A stretch of DNA of 64,000 nucleotides from Tetradesmus obliquus. Taxonomy: Eukaryota > Chlorophyta > Chlorophyceae > Sphaeropleales > Scenedesmaceae. The stretch is taken from positions 5,890,001-5,954,000 of the forward strand of contig CP126193.1 in the NCBI GenBank assembly GCA_030272155.1, written 5' to 3'. Of this stretch, positions 34,601 through 54,927 are shown piece after piece (within the stretch, counting starts at the first letter, position 1; each line of letters starts with the position of its first letter). A program made the position numbers and the translations under genes. Below the pieces are notes generated by a model. It searched no databases. It was not told where the DNA came from and worked only from the letters and a program-made list of their open reading frames with translations.

Positions 34601-37600
34601 CCGCCCCATTGCACGGCTGAACACGGCTTCTAAAGCGCGCATACACACACGCAACCAACGCAACAACGCACCTGATGGTCACGAAGCGGTTCTCTGCAGC
34701 ACCGCCCATGAACATGCTCATGGGGTCATCAAAGGTGAACATGCCGCCGGCTCCAGCAGCAGACGCAGCTGCAGCAGCAGCAACCTCCTTCTCCTCGGAT
34801 ACCACTGCCTGGAAGAGCTGCACCCTATCTTGGAAAGGAATCAAGCACGGCGCATGCTGCAGCACCAGCCACACCCTGCTGCCAGCAGCAGACGTGCTAC
34901 CCCCACCCCCACCCCCAGCGCCGAATGCTGCCGCTGCCGCTGCGCCTAAGGTGCCTTGTCGCCGCTGCTGCTGCGCTGTTGTGCCTGTGCCAAATCCAAA
35001 GCCGCCGACAGCCACTGGATCTCCTGCAGCAACTGCAGCACCTGCTGCTGGCAGCATGCCCACATCGTCATCACTCTCCTCAGATTCGCTGCCACCACCG
35101 CCCCTGCCAGGTTGCCGGCCGGCGCCTGCAGCCGCACTACTTGTGCCAGCTGCAGCAGCACCAGTCCCCGGCTGCGCATGCCGCTGCTGCTGCTGCTGCT
35201 GCTCCTCAGTCTCCATACCAGCTGCCTCGCCTGCTCCCGCAAACGCCCGCTGCCGCTGCCGCTGCCATTGCTGCTGCTGCTCCAGCGGCGTCGCATGCTC
35301 CGCGTCGTCATCGCTGCTGTCATTTCCTGCATTTCCTGCAAGCGCCTCGATCCCGCCGCGCGCCGCAACTTCCTGCAAGAGCCGGCCAGGCGGCAGCGCC
35401 TCCGCTAAGAATGCGGCTGGCGGGCAGAACTCACGTACACAGTTGCGGTCGTGCAGCTGGCACAGCAGCAGGCCGCCGAGCTCTCCCAAGGAGCGGCGCA
35501 GCAGCTGCTGCTGGCGCTGCTGGGGGCTGGCTGAGGCGCTGCTGGCTGAGGAGGGCTCACACCACAGCACCTGGGAGAGCAGCATAACACAATGCACAGC
35601 AGCGAGCAGAGCATGGGACATTGTAGCGTGAAATCGACATATACAGTATGGCTGGCTGAGTTGCTGGCTGAGGAGGGCTCACACCACAGCACCTGGGGCA
35701 GCAGCAAGACACAATGCACAGCAGCGAGCAGAACATGGGGCATTGGAGCGTGAGATTGACATATACAGTGTGGCTGGCTGAGTTGCTGGCTGAGGACGGC
35801 TCACACCATAGCACCTGGGGCAGCAGCATGACGCAACAATGCACGGCAGCGAGCAGGATGAAGCATGTGAGTGTGGCTGAGGCGCTGGCTGAGGATGGCT
35901 CACAGCACAGCACCTGGGGCAGCAGAGGGGCAGAAGCCAGCACAGCTTAGCGTCATGCGGTGATCACAGCATGAAGTCAACACTTCATGCTGTGAAGTCA
36001 ACAGATATGCAGTGGAGCACAGCAGCCAGCTGGTGTATGCCTCAGGATCAGTGTGAGAGCTTGATGCACGTTACAAAACGCGTGGCAACAAAAAGGAGTA
36101 GGCTGCCTGTGCTGCCCGCTGCCTGACGTGCCTTGCCACTGCATTACAACAATAGACATACCAGGCCATGTCCACCCCTCACCTGCCACACTGCTGCCTT
36201 GAGCAGCATTACCAGCCCTGCTGATGGCTTGGCTGCATCATACAGCTGAGCCAGCGGCACCAGCGGCGCAGCATCAGCGTAGAAGTCCTCGATGTGTGTG
36301 AACGACAGCGCTGCGCTGTAGCTCTGCGCAAGCACCAGCAGCGGCTGCACCCAGCTGCTGCTGCTGCTGCTGCCGCCGCTCGGGGACAAAAGCCCGTTGG
36401 GAGTGGCTCGGTGCAGCGGCAAGATGTAGCTAAACCAGAGGCGAGGCACCAGCCGCACACCAACACTCAAGCCTAGCCATATGCGCTGCCTGTACTGCCG
36501 AGGCCTGCTGAGAGACCAGAGCAGAGCACACAGCTGCTGCTGCGCGCCTCCACCTGGTAGCACCGCTGCTGCTGCTGCTGCTGTTGACCCCTGCTGCAGC
36601 TGCTGCTGCAGCTGCGCAGCGCCGTCAGCATTGGCTGCAGGCAGTAGCAGCGCACACAGCTTGCGCAGCAGCTGCGTGCCTTGGCTCGTTCCTGCAAGCA
36701 GCTGCAGGCAGCTGCTGCTGCCTTGTAGCTGCTGCTGCGCTGCTGCCGCTTCACCAGAATAGGCTGAAGCCGCAACTGCCTGTTTGCTGGGTGCACCGAC
36801 AGCAGCGTGCTGCTGCTGCTGCTGCTGCTGCGCTGCAACTGCAGTGCTGCTGCTAGGGCCAGCTGCAGCTGCCGCTGCTGCTGTTGGGCTGGCTACACCT
36901 TCCACATCCATTTCATCTTCTGAGCCGCTGCTGCTGCTCTCTTCGTCTACATCCATGGCCTGAGCACCAGCCGTGAATCCTGCACCAGGTACGAAAGCAG
37001 CACCAGCGCGGGCACGACTCGGATCCCCTGCTGCTGCTTGCGCCGCCGCTGCTGTGCTCCCAGCATGCAGCGGCCCGCTGCGTTGTTGCTGCTGCTGCTG
37101 CTGCTTCAGCTGCCGCTGTGTGTGCTTCTGCAGCAGCGCCAGCTGCCGCCCTGCCTGCAGCACCAGCAGCAGCACACTCACAGCCTGCGCTGCGAGCGCT
37201 GCCTCGCCTTCTGTGCCCTTCAGCAGAGCGCCTGCTGCTGTTGCAGCCAGCAAGTTCTCCATCCAAGCACCCAGGCTGTTGGCAGCAACAGCAAGCTCAG
37301 CAGCCGCCTCACTCACTGCTCTGTGTCTGCTGCTGCTGCTGCTGCTGCTGTTTGTACTGCTACTATGCCATGAGCTGCTGTGTGGCAGTGCTTCCAGCAG
37401 ATGCCTGCTGCTGGGCTGCTGAGTCAGCTCTGCAAGTGACAAGCTGCACAGGCGGCCAGTCACAGGCGCCAGCGAGCCACACTTGGCCCAAAGCCCAGGC
37501 ACAAACAGCAGCTGGCTCACACCATGCTTCAGCACCTCTGCTGCTGCTGCTGCTGCTGCTTGGTTGGTCCCTTCAGCAGCGCCTGTTGTGCTGCCATCTG

Positions 37601-38954
37601 CGCCAGCTGCTGCTGCTGCAGCTGCTGCTGCTTGTGGGGCTGTGCGCGTGGGCACTAGCTGCAGAGTGATGCACCTGACTGTCATTTGTGTGACCAGCAC
37701 CTCTGCTGCTGACTTGCTGGGGGTGCCAGCAGGCAGCGCCAGCAGCAGCACACGCAGCTGCCCATACAGCTGCCTGTTGTACAGGTGGCGCAGCACGGCT
37801 GCTGCTCCTGCTTGGCAGCTCTGCTGAGCAGCTGCTGCAAGGCCCTCTTGCTGCTGCTGCTGCTGCTGCTGTTGCTTCCAGCTGTCAGGGTTGATTACCT
37901 TCAGAAGGAAGTCTAGCATTGCTGCTTCTGGCTGCAGTGAAGCTGCCAGCCCTGCCAGTGGTCCTGCAAGCGCTGCTGCTGCCTCACACGCACGGCATGC
38001 TAGTGTGGTGAGGCATAGCGCAGAGAGCTTGTTCACCCTGAACAGGGCTAGCTGCTGGCTGCTTGGGCCTGCAGATGATGCCGAGGGAACAGCTGCTGCT
38101 GCTGCTGCTGCTGCTGCATCACTGAGCAAGGCACATGTGCCTGTGCATGCTCAAGGAGAGGGCAGGCGGTGTGACAGACAGTCAGCATGTAGGGACCAGC
38201 CTGCAACTTGCTCTGCAGTCAACACAGTGGTGCTTGAAGTCTGCAGAAACCCACTGCCATGCTTTACTGTGCAACAATAGGCAATTATTCCGCACCAGCA
38301 GCCTCAGCAGCTAATTGCAGGGTGGCGGATGCAGTCAGGCCTGTTACTCTGGACGTGCAAAAGTGTTTGCTGCAGGCAGCTGCCCGAACCACAGCAGCAC
38401 TGCTAGCCACACACCTGCGGTGGCGGCAGACATCAGAGCCCTGCAGACTGTAGCCAGCCTTGCCCTGTCCCCCACATTATTGAGGTCATAGAACCTCAGC
38501 AGCAGACATATGCAATATGAACTGCAAAGCAGCTGCTGCTGCTCCAGGTCGTTCCTGCAGGCATCAAAAACAATAGACTGATACATGAACCAACAAGCTC
38601 AGCAGAAGAGCAGGGAGAGCTGATGTGCCAGACACGGCATGCCTGCATGAGGAGCACCTTCTACCAAAGAGACCCTGAAGGTCACGAGCCACGCCGTTAC
38701 CTGTTGCCCCGTTCAGCCTCATATGTCTCTATCCACTTGCTGCGAAGGCGATCCGCGTAGCACCTAGCTGTGTACACCTGCCTCCAGCGAGCCTGAATAG
38801 CCAACGCACTCTTCTGTTCTAGCTTTGCTCTCTGTCGTTTCTCGCGCTCTAGACGTGTGCGTTCCAACACCTGTTCTCTACTTTCCTCATGACGTGATTT
38901 TCCACGCAGATCAACTTTACGTTGTGGCCCAGCTCGGCCACTAAAGAACGACAT
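28617..38954 (-). CDS. HECT E3 ubiquitin ligase (UPL6/UPL7, UBE3B/UBE3C type)
   Basis: HECT ligases take ubiquitin from an E2 onto a catalytic cysteine before passing it to substrates. Nine minus-strand exons close to 1456 residues: 38701-38954, 38415-38554, 36183-38140, 34672-35570, 34243-34423, 31200-31458, 30335-30697, 29025-29154 and 28617-28803. The start [20 protein letters not shown] matches plant UPL6 (MFFSGDPSTRKRVDLGGRS) and is followed by an IQ-like motif near 50-65. The middle is Ala/Gln-rich. The HECT domain (about 1075-1456) contains [58 protein letters not shown] and [11 protein letters not shown]. The catalytic Cys1424 lies in [14 protein letters not shown]. Five of its introns hold tandem exon-edge copies, the most extreme in the window. 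Confidence 0.95.
29150..29575 (-). repeat. Four tandem copies of the HECT exon 8 start
   Basis: The acceptor and first bases of exon 8, encoding [14 protein letters not shown], start (minus strand) at 29558, 29411, 29282 and 29154, spaced 147, 129 and 128 bp. The last in transcription order (29154) is the working exon. The upstream copies break off after about 45-50 bases. All keep TGCAG before the exon. Confidence 0.9.
29720..30385 (-). repeat. Five or six tandem copies of the HECT exon 7 end and donor
   Basis: The exon end encoding [10 protein letters not shown] followed by a GTGGG donor is found with donors at 30334 (working), 30110, 29988, 29875 and 29728. A degraded trace without a donor lies near 30235. 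Spacing is 113-147 bp where copies are adjacent. Divergence increases with distance from the true exon. Confidence 0.88.
31070..31265 (-). repeat. Second copy of the HECT exon 6 end
   Basis: The codons for [20 protein letters not shown] end at the donor at 31199. A near-copy encoding [20 protein letters not shown] ends at a donor at 31076, 123 bp downstream. Both could splice to exon 7 in the same phase. Confidence 0.88.
31310..33290 (-). repeat. Eight-copy ~259-bp tandem array of a HECT exon
   Basis: The acceptor and first part of exon 6, encoding [14 protein letters not shown] and [10 protein letters not shown], are repeated eight times. The exon-start landmark (GTGTGACTGC or close variant) is at 31453, 31712, 31971, 32229, 32488, 32748, 33011 and 33268, intervals 257-263 bp. 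The four inner intervals are nearly identical in sequence, including the intron part. The copies replace SLYEG after the Gly-Lys with non-homologous codons. Only the copy at 31200-31458 continues into the conserved HECT domain. Five or more copies have an intact acceptor and an open frame. Confidence 0.95.
33535..34330 (-). repeat. Tandem copies of the HECT exon 5 end and donor
   Basis: The exon end encoding LRQGFSPQ (donor 34242) is copied at about 34133-34175 with a donor at 34133. Partial copies lie near 33901-33985 (encoding the [13 protein letters not shown] block), 33703-33735 and 33538-33580. The copies are more diverged than those of other sets, and two have lost the donor. Confidence 0.8.
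35515..35930 (-). repeat. Four tandem copies of the HECT exon 4 start
   Basis: The first bases of exon 4, encoding [10 protein letters not shown], start at 35913, 35814, 35692 and 35570 on the minus strand, spaced 99, 122 and 122 bp. The last (35570) is the working exon. Each copy keeps the AG acceptor within CCCCAG or CCCAG. Confidence 0.88.
35965..35994. repeat. Perfect 13-bp inverted repeat
   Basis: CACAGCATGAAGT at 35965-35977 is matched by its reverse complement at 35982-35994 with a 4-base loop. It lies in an intron of the HECT gene. Its role is unknown. Confidence 0.8.
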
Positions 38955-39633
38955 GCTGCATGAGGTGAGGACCCAGCAGTGTGATGGCAGTGAATTTGCT
39001 TCAGAAGCCGTTTGTAAACCGACACACCGAAGCAAACTTTCACCATGCTTTTGCATCAGAAGGCACTAGTCAAGGCTTGCCAGGCATGCCCTGTAGCCCC
39101 ATCAGGGTTTTGCCAACGTAACCAGCTGAGCAAGTGTTACACAACTGCATCATGCATGCACAGCATGTGCATGAGTGATGCTGATCCTTTTCAACATTTC
39201 TCAAGATCTGAAGCTCAAATGCAGCTGCATCCCAGCAGCCAGGCCAAACACGGCACCACAGGGCACGTTGCAGTACTGTACCAATACGTCTTCCAGGGCA
39301 TTGGTTGCCTTTGCATCTTGAACTGCTGGCTGCAGGAACCGCTTATGGCTGGCAAAGTATCTGACAACAACATCCCACATGAGCCTCTGGCCATGCCTGT
39401 GAATGCTGCTGCGATCCACAGAGTTCACTCTGCATGTGTATTGAACATAGTACAGCATACTCCAGTGCCCGACAAAAGGCAATCTCAACATCCAAGCTGC
39501 ACAGCAGCCCCTTCATTAGCGCAGCACAGCCCCCAGAGATGGCAATGCCAGGTGTAATGTGATGCCTTGGGAAGACTGCATGGCTCCCATCCCATCCCCA
39601 GGTGCAACGATAGCACCCAGCTGCTGGCTGTGC
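38955..39633. other. Intergenic region between HECT ligase and prefoldin 5
   Basis: Both genes are on the minus strand, so this holds the ligase promoter and the prefoldin 3' untranslated region. TTACA at 39137 is a candidate polyadenylation signal for prefoldin. No exon is supported. Confidence 0.5.
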
Positions 39634-40897
39634 TTAGCTGACACCTCCGCTGCTGCTCGGCTGTGACGACTGCAGGGCACGAATCTTCTGCTGAAGCACA
39701 TTTGTGACCTGGTTCAGCGCTTTCTGGCGCTCCTGCGCCGCCTGCAGTCATGCAGCAGCATTAGCGGCCGGCAAGAATCTGATGATATCAACCATGCAGC
39801 AAAACAAGGCCAGTGCAAATGCATACGCTGGCAGGAAAAGTCCGAAGTACGGAGCTGTGAAGCTGAAGCATCATCAGCGCGCCACACAGATGTGCATATA
39901 GCAACCTGTGTATCAAGTGCAGATCATGTGCAGGACAGTTGTTCCAGCGCACCTTCTGCACGCCTTGCTGCTGCTGCTGCAGGAATGTCGTCCTGCGCCT
40001 GCAGTAGTCGGCTGCTTTCTCTATCGTCATCTGCATGGCCACGCCAGCAGTTTCAAACCGGTGCAAAGCACGGCAGGTTAAACATCCTAAAGTGCACCGC
40101 ACTTCAGAAGGGGCTGTTTGCAGCTACGCAACAGCATGATGGCGAAGCTTACGAGCTAGCACACTGGCTTTGGATTATCACACTAAGACCAAATGCCTGC
40201 AATGCTCAGCTGCTAGCCTGCCCAGCGGCATCAAGCCATCTTTCAAACAGCAGCAAAAAAAAAGCTAGCACCGTAAAAAGCTAGCGTTGTAGAGCGCTGC
40301 CAGCTGCTCCTTGCTAGTCTGCTGGTCTGGTTGTCGGCTAGTCTGCTGGTGTGTTCTGTGTGTCTGTACATCTGCAGCCGCACACCTCCACATAGTAATC
40401 TGTGCCGATGTTGACCATCACCCTCTCTGTGTCAGCCACCTTGCCCTTTACGTACAGCGACTGAGTCAGCGGCAGCAGCACTGCTTGATCTGCAAGCAGC
40501 AGACCGCACACTTGTCACCGCAGCTGCACCTCTGGACAAACGTGCATGCATGTTGGCTACTGGATGGGCATATGCCCACGTTCATCAAACAAAATGTATG
40601 AACTCAATAGCCAGAAACTCGTGTGGGATGTGCTGCTGCACCACAAACGATGGCCAGCACATGCTGTGAAATGCATGCTGTGCCAAAGCAGAATTGGTTC
40701 ATCGCACCTTTCTTGGACTCGCCCAGCGTCTCCACTGCACGTGCAGCACTGCTGGATCGCAGGGCCAAGCGGCCAAGAGTCGCATGGCTGTCTGCTAGGT
40801 CATCCACCTCTTGTGACAGCTGCTCCCTCAGCACATTCAGCTGCTGGGGCCCCAGGGTAGCGATGTTCACGGCCTCTTGTTGAGGCTGGGCTGCCAT
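39634..40897 (-). CDS. PFDN5: Prefoldin subunit 5
   Basis: An alpha-type subunit of the prefoldin hexamer, which captures nascent tubulin and actin and hands them to the CCT chaperonin. Four exons (40708-40897, 40386-40489, 39953-40030 and 39634-39741, minus strand) close to 159 residues, the normal size. The start LGPQQLNVLREQLSQEVDDL matches the family's [20 protein letters not shown]. The central hairpins read LLPLTQSLYVKGKVADTERV and IGTDYYVE. The C-terminal coiled coil includes MTIEKAADYCRRRTTFL and ALNQVTNVLQQKIRALQ. No exon-edge copies were seen. It is divergent from MinD. Confidence 0.95.
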
Positions 40898-41307
40898 GTT
40901 GTTGTAAAAAGGATGTTTTAGTTGAGATCAGACGCTGGCAGAGCAAAGAAAAGCGAAGACCACGATCTGGGCGGGCAAGTGAGCTGACGAGAACAGAAGG
41001 ACCCAGCTGTGCATGTAGCTTCCAGCAACGTGACCTTAAAACAACCGAAAACAAAACAGCTTGTCAGAGGCTCTTGATGCTGTTGTCCAAACACGCGTAG
41101 GCAGCAGAATGTTACAAGTGCTGCGGTGGAGGGTTTGCACGATTTGAACGGGACATGTGGTGTTGGAGTAGGACGCTGCCAGAGAAATCGGCTTTGCAAG
41201 TTGATCGCCTAAAAGCTTTGTGCCTGCTTGTGGTATCCTCCTGCGTTGCGAAACCACCAGAAACATTGACTGCTGTTTCTGGCCTAGACACGGTGCAGAC
41301 GCGTTCG
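40898..41307. promoter_or_regulatory. Shared divergent upstream region, PFDN5 / MinD
   Basis: About 0.4 kb separates the two outward-facing genes. No individual promoter element can be assigned. The MinD transcript may begin inside this region, because its first exon is uncertain. Confidence 0.4.
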
Positions 41308-43926
41308 ATGTCGCCTCTTGCAGGGCTACTGCAGAGTCAGGGCAGCGCCAAGCAGGCTGTGGTGCGGCCTGCGAGGAACCCAGTCTGCAGAGCAGTTAAC
41401 CGCAGCGGAGCAGGCGTTCTGCGACAGGTAGGGCCTGATCTACAACCAAAAGAGTTATAAACAAATATGATTTGTTTGGCTGATGCATATCAAGGTGGTG
41501 TCGGCTTGTAAGGGACTCTGCACCGTAGGCGAGCGCTATGATGTGCCGCTGTTTCTGCAACGGTGCACTGATGCTGAGCTCCTGTTGCCCTGGATCGTGC
41601 TCAAATACAACGTTGAAACTTCAATTATACGGTACAGGCTGCTCCAGCTGGCCGCAGCGTGGTAAGCAGACCAGACAGGCCCACTGAAGCCCCAAGGCTA
41701 CCCCTGCTGCAGCCAGTGTGCTACAAGGAAGGTGAAGCAGAGTCCAATGGCGAGCAAACAGAGAACAGGGTGATTGTCATCACCTCAGGCAAGGGAGGTG
41801 TGGGAAAGACAACAGCATCAGCCAACCTGGGCATGTCGATAGCAAGGTGAGCAGTGCAAGCAGCAGATGCAACAGCCACTCTGGGTGTGACAGCAGCAAT
41901 ACCTGTTGTCTAAGACAGAACCTCTGCCACAGAGAGTTGCAACACAGTGCAGCACTGGTGTGCTAACCCGTCTGAGTCATTCAGTGCAGCAGTAGAGTAA
42001 CTTCACATCACAGCAGCGGTTGTCAGCTACTCCTGTTTGCATGCACGGAGTGCACAATGGTCGGCTCGCATCGCTTGTGCACTCACGCGTGGAGAGCCTG
42101 CCTATTGTGGTGCCTCTCAGGCTGGGCTACAAGGTGGCGCTGGTCGACGCAGATATTGGCCTGCGCAACCTAGACCTGCTGCTGGGGCTGGAGAACCGCG
42201 TGCTGTACACAGCCATCGACATCCTGGATGGCGAGTGCAGGTGAGGGCGGAGCCACTAGGTGGTGGTGTGGTGCGCTGGGCAAGGGATAACAGCCACCAG
42301 ACCCGTGCAGGCAGCTGCTGCAGATGTCAGGCCAGGCGCCAGCCAACACACAAGCGTGCATGGCAGGCTGCTGCTTGGGTCCTTGATGCCTGTAGCAGAC
42401 TGCTTGTCCCTGCCAGAGGTGCCTGGTCACTTGCGTGGTCCGCTCCACTTTTGACATATTTTACATCGTCTTCTGATGGTGATGATGCTGCTGCCCTACA
42501 GGCTGGACCAGGCGCTGATCCGCGACAAGCGCTGGAAGAACCTCAGCCTGCTGTCTATCAGCAGGAACAGGCAGCGGTGAGCAGCACATAGTTTGTGGAG
42601 CAGCAGGGCAAGCACACAGCAAGCAGGCAGGCAGTGATGGCAGCGATGGAGGCACTCGGCAGCTGCTGCCAGCATGCAAGCAGCGATGCATGGCTGTGAC
42701 TGCATCACTCAGCATATATCTAGTATGCATGACAAAGTATACCCTACACAGCTGGCATCACCCCTTGGCTGCTGCTGTGGCTGCTGCCTGCTGTGCAGGT
42801 ACAACATCACACGCAAGCACATGGAGCAGCTGGTAGAGTCAATCCAGTCGCTGGGCTACCAGTTTGTGCTCATCGACTGCCCAGCAGGCATTGATGTAGG
42901 CTTCATCAACGCTATCAGCCCTGCAAAGGAGGCGCTGATTGTGACCACGCCAGAGATTACCAGCATCAGGTGCGCTGAAGGCAGCAGCTTGGGCTTATGT
43001 CAGGCGTAGCTTGGCAGATATGAAGAGCGGAGTTTGCTGTAGCTTTGCATCAAGTAGCTGGGTGCAGCGGCATGTTCATGACAAGCGCTTGTAATGCACA
43101 TGCCCCTGCTGTTGTAATCGTTTGCATCAGCCCTACACCGTGCAGGCACAAGTTTTACTGCCTCTGACTATTTGTGCTGTTGATTGCGTGCTTGCCACTG
43201 GGTTCTTGATGCAGGGATGCTGACCGCGTGGCTGGGCTGCTGGAGGCCAACAACATCTACAACACAAAGCTGCTGGTCAACCGCGTGCGGCCAGACATGA
43301 TCCAGAAAAACGACATGATGTCAGTGCGCGACGTGCAGGTGGGCGCAGGCACAGGAACCTGGCTAGGAGCTGGCACAGCAAGTAGCGTGCATGTGATGCA
43401 CGTCGTGCTTGTATGCAGCAGAGCATCTCACACTGGCTGCACCAGGCACTGCATGAATGGGATATGATATTCTGTGTGCTGAAGCAATTGAAGTCGTGAC
43501 GCGTATGTTTGGTGTGGTTGCCTGTGCTTGCAGGAAATGCTGGGCATCCCGCTGCTGGGTGCCATCCCAGAGGATCAGCAGGTCATCATCAGCACAAACA
43601 GGGGCGAGCCGCTGGTGCTGCAGAAAAAGCTGAGCCTGAGCGGCATTGCCTTTGAAAACGCAGCGCGGCGGCTGATCGGCAAGCAGGACTACTTCATTGA
43701 CCTCAACACACCATACAAGGTGCGGCGGAACAGATATATCAACCAGCGCCTGCAATGCCTCGCAGCCTGTGTCGGGCAGTTTCAAAGATGCGCTTGCAGA
43801 AGTTGGTGTGAAGCTGCATGACGGCGGTTGTATGGATGCACGATTGCTGCTGACTCGGTTATTATGGTTTTGCTTCTGCTGCAGGGTGTGTTCCAGAAGC
43901 TGGGAGAGATGTTCACCAGCAGCTGA
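41308..43926 (+). CDS. MIND: MinD, plastid division-site ATPase
   Basis: A ParA/MRP-type ATPase which, with MinE, places the FtsZ ring of the chloroplast. The conserved body is encoded by exons from about 41669 to 41846, 42121-42240, 42502-42576, 42799-42969, 43215-43338, 43534-43719 and 43885-43926. The deviant Walker A is VITSGKGGVGKTTASANLG. DADIGLRNLDLLLGLE, the Walker B block FVLIDCPAGID, and PEITSIRDADRVAGLLE follow. It ends in FQKLGEMFTSS. The likely transit peptide is in an upstream exon (ATG 41308, donor after 41427), basic and Ser/Ala-rich. However, that exon ends in phase 0 while the acceptors near 41656-41668 need phase 2, so a short exon is missing or the start is elsewhere. Confidence 0.9.
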
Positions 43927-45273
43927 TGTCAAAGCAGCTGTACAGCAGCAGCTCTACTTGGCATACTGTCTGATGCAGGCACAACGCCAGGGCGGGGGTG
44001 CTGCTGCTAGGCGTCTGAGCTAGAGTAGAGGTTGAGAGAAGGCAGTAGGTGCCCCTGTGCTGGCACTTGCGGCCAGCGGTCTGTGACAGTGGTGTGTACC
44101 TTGGCATTGCCTGTGATCATTTAGGGAGCGATGCGTAGTGATGGGCCTTTGTAGTGTCCTTGTCATGGTTCATTGATTGTTGGAATCCTGCAAGTGACCT
44201 GCAGGTCCTGCATACCATCACCAACCAATGCACATCTATTTGCTCAGCTTTCAGCACACAAGCACTTCATATGTTGTGCTTTTGTGTGTGTTCTGATGCC
44301 GCCTGAGATGTGAGCATGCGCAGCAGATATGCAGAGCAGCAAGTGTGCATGTAAATTGTCAAGCTGCATCTGTGGCCCCACACAACCGTGGCCCCACTGA
44401 TAACACCGCATGTGGCTGTCCAGCGTTGGTGTGCTGGCTGCAGAGGATGCAGCGCCACCGCGTGAGCAGTACTGCCAACGCGTACTCATTAGGCGGCCTG
44501 TGCACTTTTGTCTGACACAATTTGCCTGGGTTCATTATGTAGATCTGCTGACTGGAGTGAGCACTGCAGCATGTACCGCTGCTCCAGGGTGTACGTGCAA
44601 CATGAGTCGTGTTCCTGTAACTGTTTGACCACTGACCGGAAGTGTACAGGAGTGATCTGTCTCATCGTGCATTATGCTGCATGATCCTTCAATGCAATGT
44701 CTTACTGCAACTCATAATACGGTGCCGTGTGGCTGCCAGTACGTTCTTGCAACCCTCCGTACGTTGATGGCGTGATGTCATCCTACACGGTCAAACGTGT
44801 GTTTGACCGAGGTGTTGTGATTTTGTTACAGGATCTAAATTGCACCATCTTCCGCTATTGCAGCAAATCGCATCATCATTGTGTTTGGCGATGGTAGCTG
44901 CTGCGTAAAGCAGGCGATTCAGGACGCTTTGTGTCCCGGAACTTCAAGCACACCGACCTTTACGAGCAAACGCTATGACGCACGAACAATAACAGGCAAA
45001 ATCAAGACCTCACGCTTTGGAGCAGCCGGTGTGCCTGGATGCTGCTGCTGTCATGTTGCTCTCTGCTGCTGCACATGTGCTGCCTGAAAGTGCACACTTA
45101 CCATGGACCCGTAGATGCAGCCGGCAGCCAACCAATAAGCATGCCGACAGATATAGTACATGTCTTTTGACTTAGGCACTGTGCCACGAGGGTTGTAAGT
45201 AGCCAGGCCGCTGTGTGTGCATGCGCAGGCAGCAGCCTGCTGAGCCAGCTTGGTTGTACAACAGGAGTTCAGC
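43927..45273. other. Intergenic region, MinD to EML gene
   Basis: No convincing exon. TGTAA at 44350 is a possible MinD polyadenylation signal, 424 nt after the stop. Open frames at 44410 and 44881 lack recognisable features. Upstream exons of the next gene could lie here. Confidence 0.45.
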
Positions 45274-53106
<7,833 letters not shown>

Positions 53107-53139
53107 TATAGTATACTATGACAGCATGGGATTTGGTGC

Positions 53140-53144
53140 TGTAA
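53140..53144 (+). terminator. TGTAA polyadenylation signal, EML gene
   Basis: TGTAA lies 34 nt after the stop codon. Confidence 0.6.
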
Positions 53145-53275
53145 CAGGCTAGAAGCCAAATGCATTGCCCTGGTGGCTGTCTACATGCCTGCTTGTCATG
53201 CGTGACACCTGTTGTGCTGGTCTTGCAGCACACGTCCAATCAAGAGTGTATTGCAAGTTTAGTTGTTTGTCAGTT

Positions 53276-54040
<765 letters not shown>

Positions 54041-54354
54041 GCACAGCCTGTTGGCCACCTGATGTCCACTGATGCCTGAGGCAGCAACGCCTGCGCACCT
54101 GCTGATGCTGCTTGCACAACCTGTCAGGTCTAGGGAACAGCAGCAAGCAGCCAAGGCCAACCGAACGAGGGAACATGCCCAGGAAACGCAGGTCACATGG
54201 GCCATGTGCACCCGAGTGAGCGCCGGACACACACGCATGCAAGCTGCATGCCATTGCAAACCTGCCTGACGCTTGAACGCCTCCAGCAAACTGCAACACA
54301 CGAAATAATACATATTTCTAAAACGGCTAAAGTCGACTAAACTTGCGATACACT

Positions 54355-54905
54355 CTTAATTGCAAGTTTAGACCTAGCTGAGATCTGCATAATTCCGGGC
54401 CGGAAAATCTGCAGTAACAAATGGGGCGGTTTCGCTTTTAAAATGTCGGGTACGCGTATGGCACGTAGACTGGGGGGCAACGGCGCTGATGCGACGAACA
54501 CTTGGGGTGACATTGCACCCACAACAACATCGTTTGCTTAGGAGTGTACATTATTGTCAAAACCTGCTTTTCAACGGACGCTTGCACCCTGTGCGTATGC
54601 TGAAGGTGGCACAACCCCCTATCGCACGCTTTCACAGCATAGATTTTGCATTACCATCGATGCGCTTTGATTGATTTCTTTGGGCGATACAGAACCAGCA
54701 GTGGCAGCAAGCTTGCAGGAACTAAAACCAGCACCAGCAGCACGGCATGTGGCACTGTTCAACAACCCCTCGATCAAGATAACTCGCACGATCTGCAGCG
54801 GACACTTGCAGGAATCGTGGTCATATAAGTCCAACAGCTGGAGAGCACCATCGTCTCGGTAGATGCATATGTCAACGTTGACAATCACAGCCAGCAGCAA
54901 TAAGA
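54355..54905. repeat. Dispersed repeat family, copy B
   Basis: Direct repeat of copy A starting at AATTGCAAGTTTAGACCTAG, about 80-90% similar by eye in shared blocks, but lacking the CAT tract. The block GAGCACCATCGTCTCGG (54843) also matches copy A at 53750. Confidence 0.8.
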
Positions 54906-54927
54906 AGCTTGCACTATGGTCAAGGCC

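Noticed and set aside
34362..35621. HECT exon 4 frame starting at its own upstream ATG as a separate gene
   Set aside because: Phase and homology join it to exons 3 and 5 of one ligase; the upstream ATG lies in an intron copy region.
34675..35631. 318-residue plus-strand frame
   Set aside because: Antisense to HECT exon 4; its openness comes from CAG/CTG codons on the opposite strand, and the minus strand has the family motifs.
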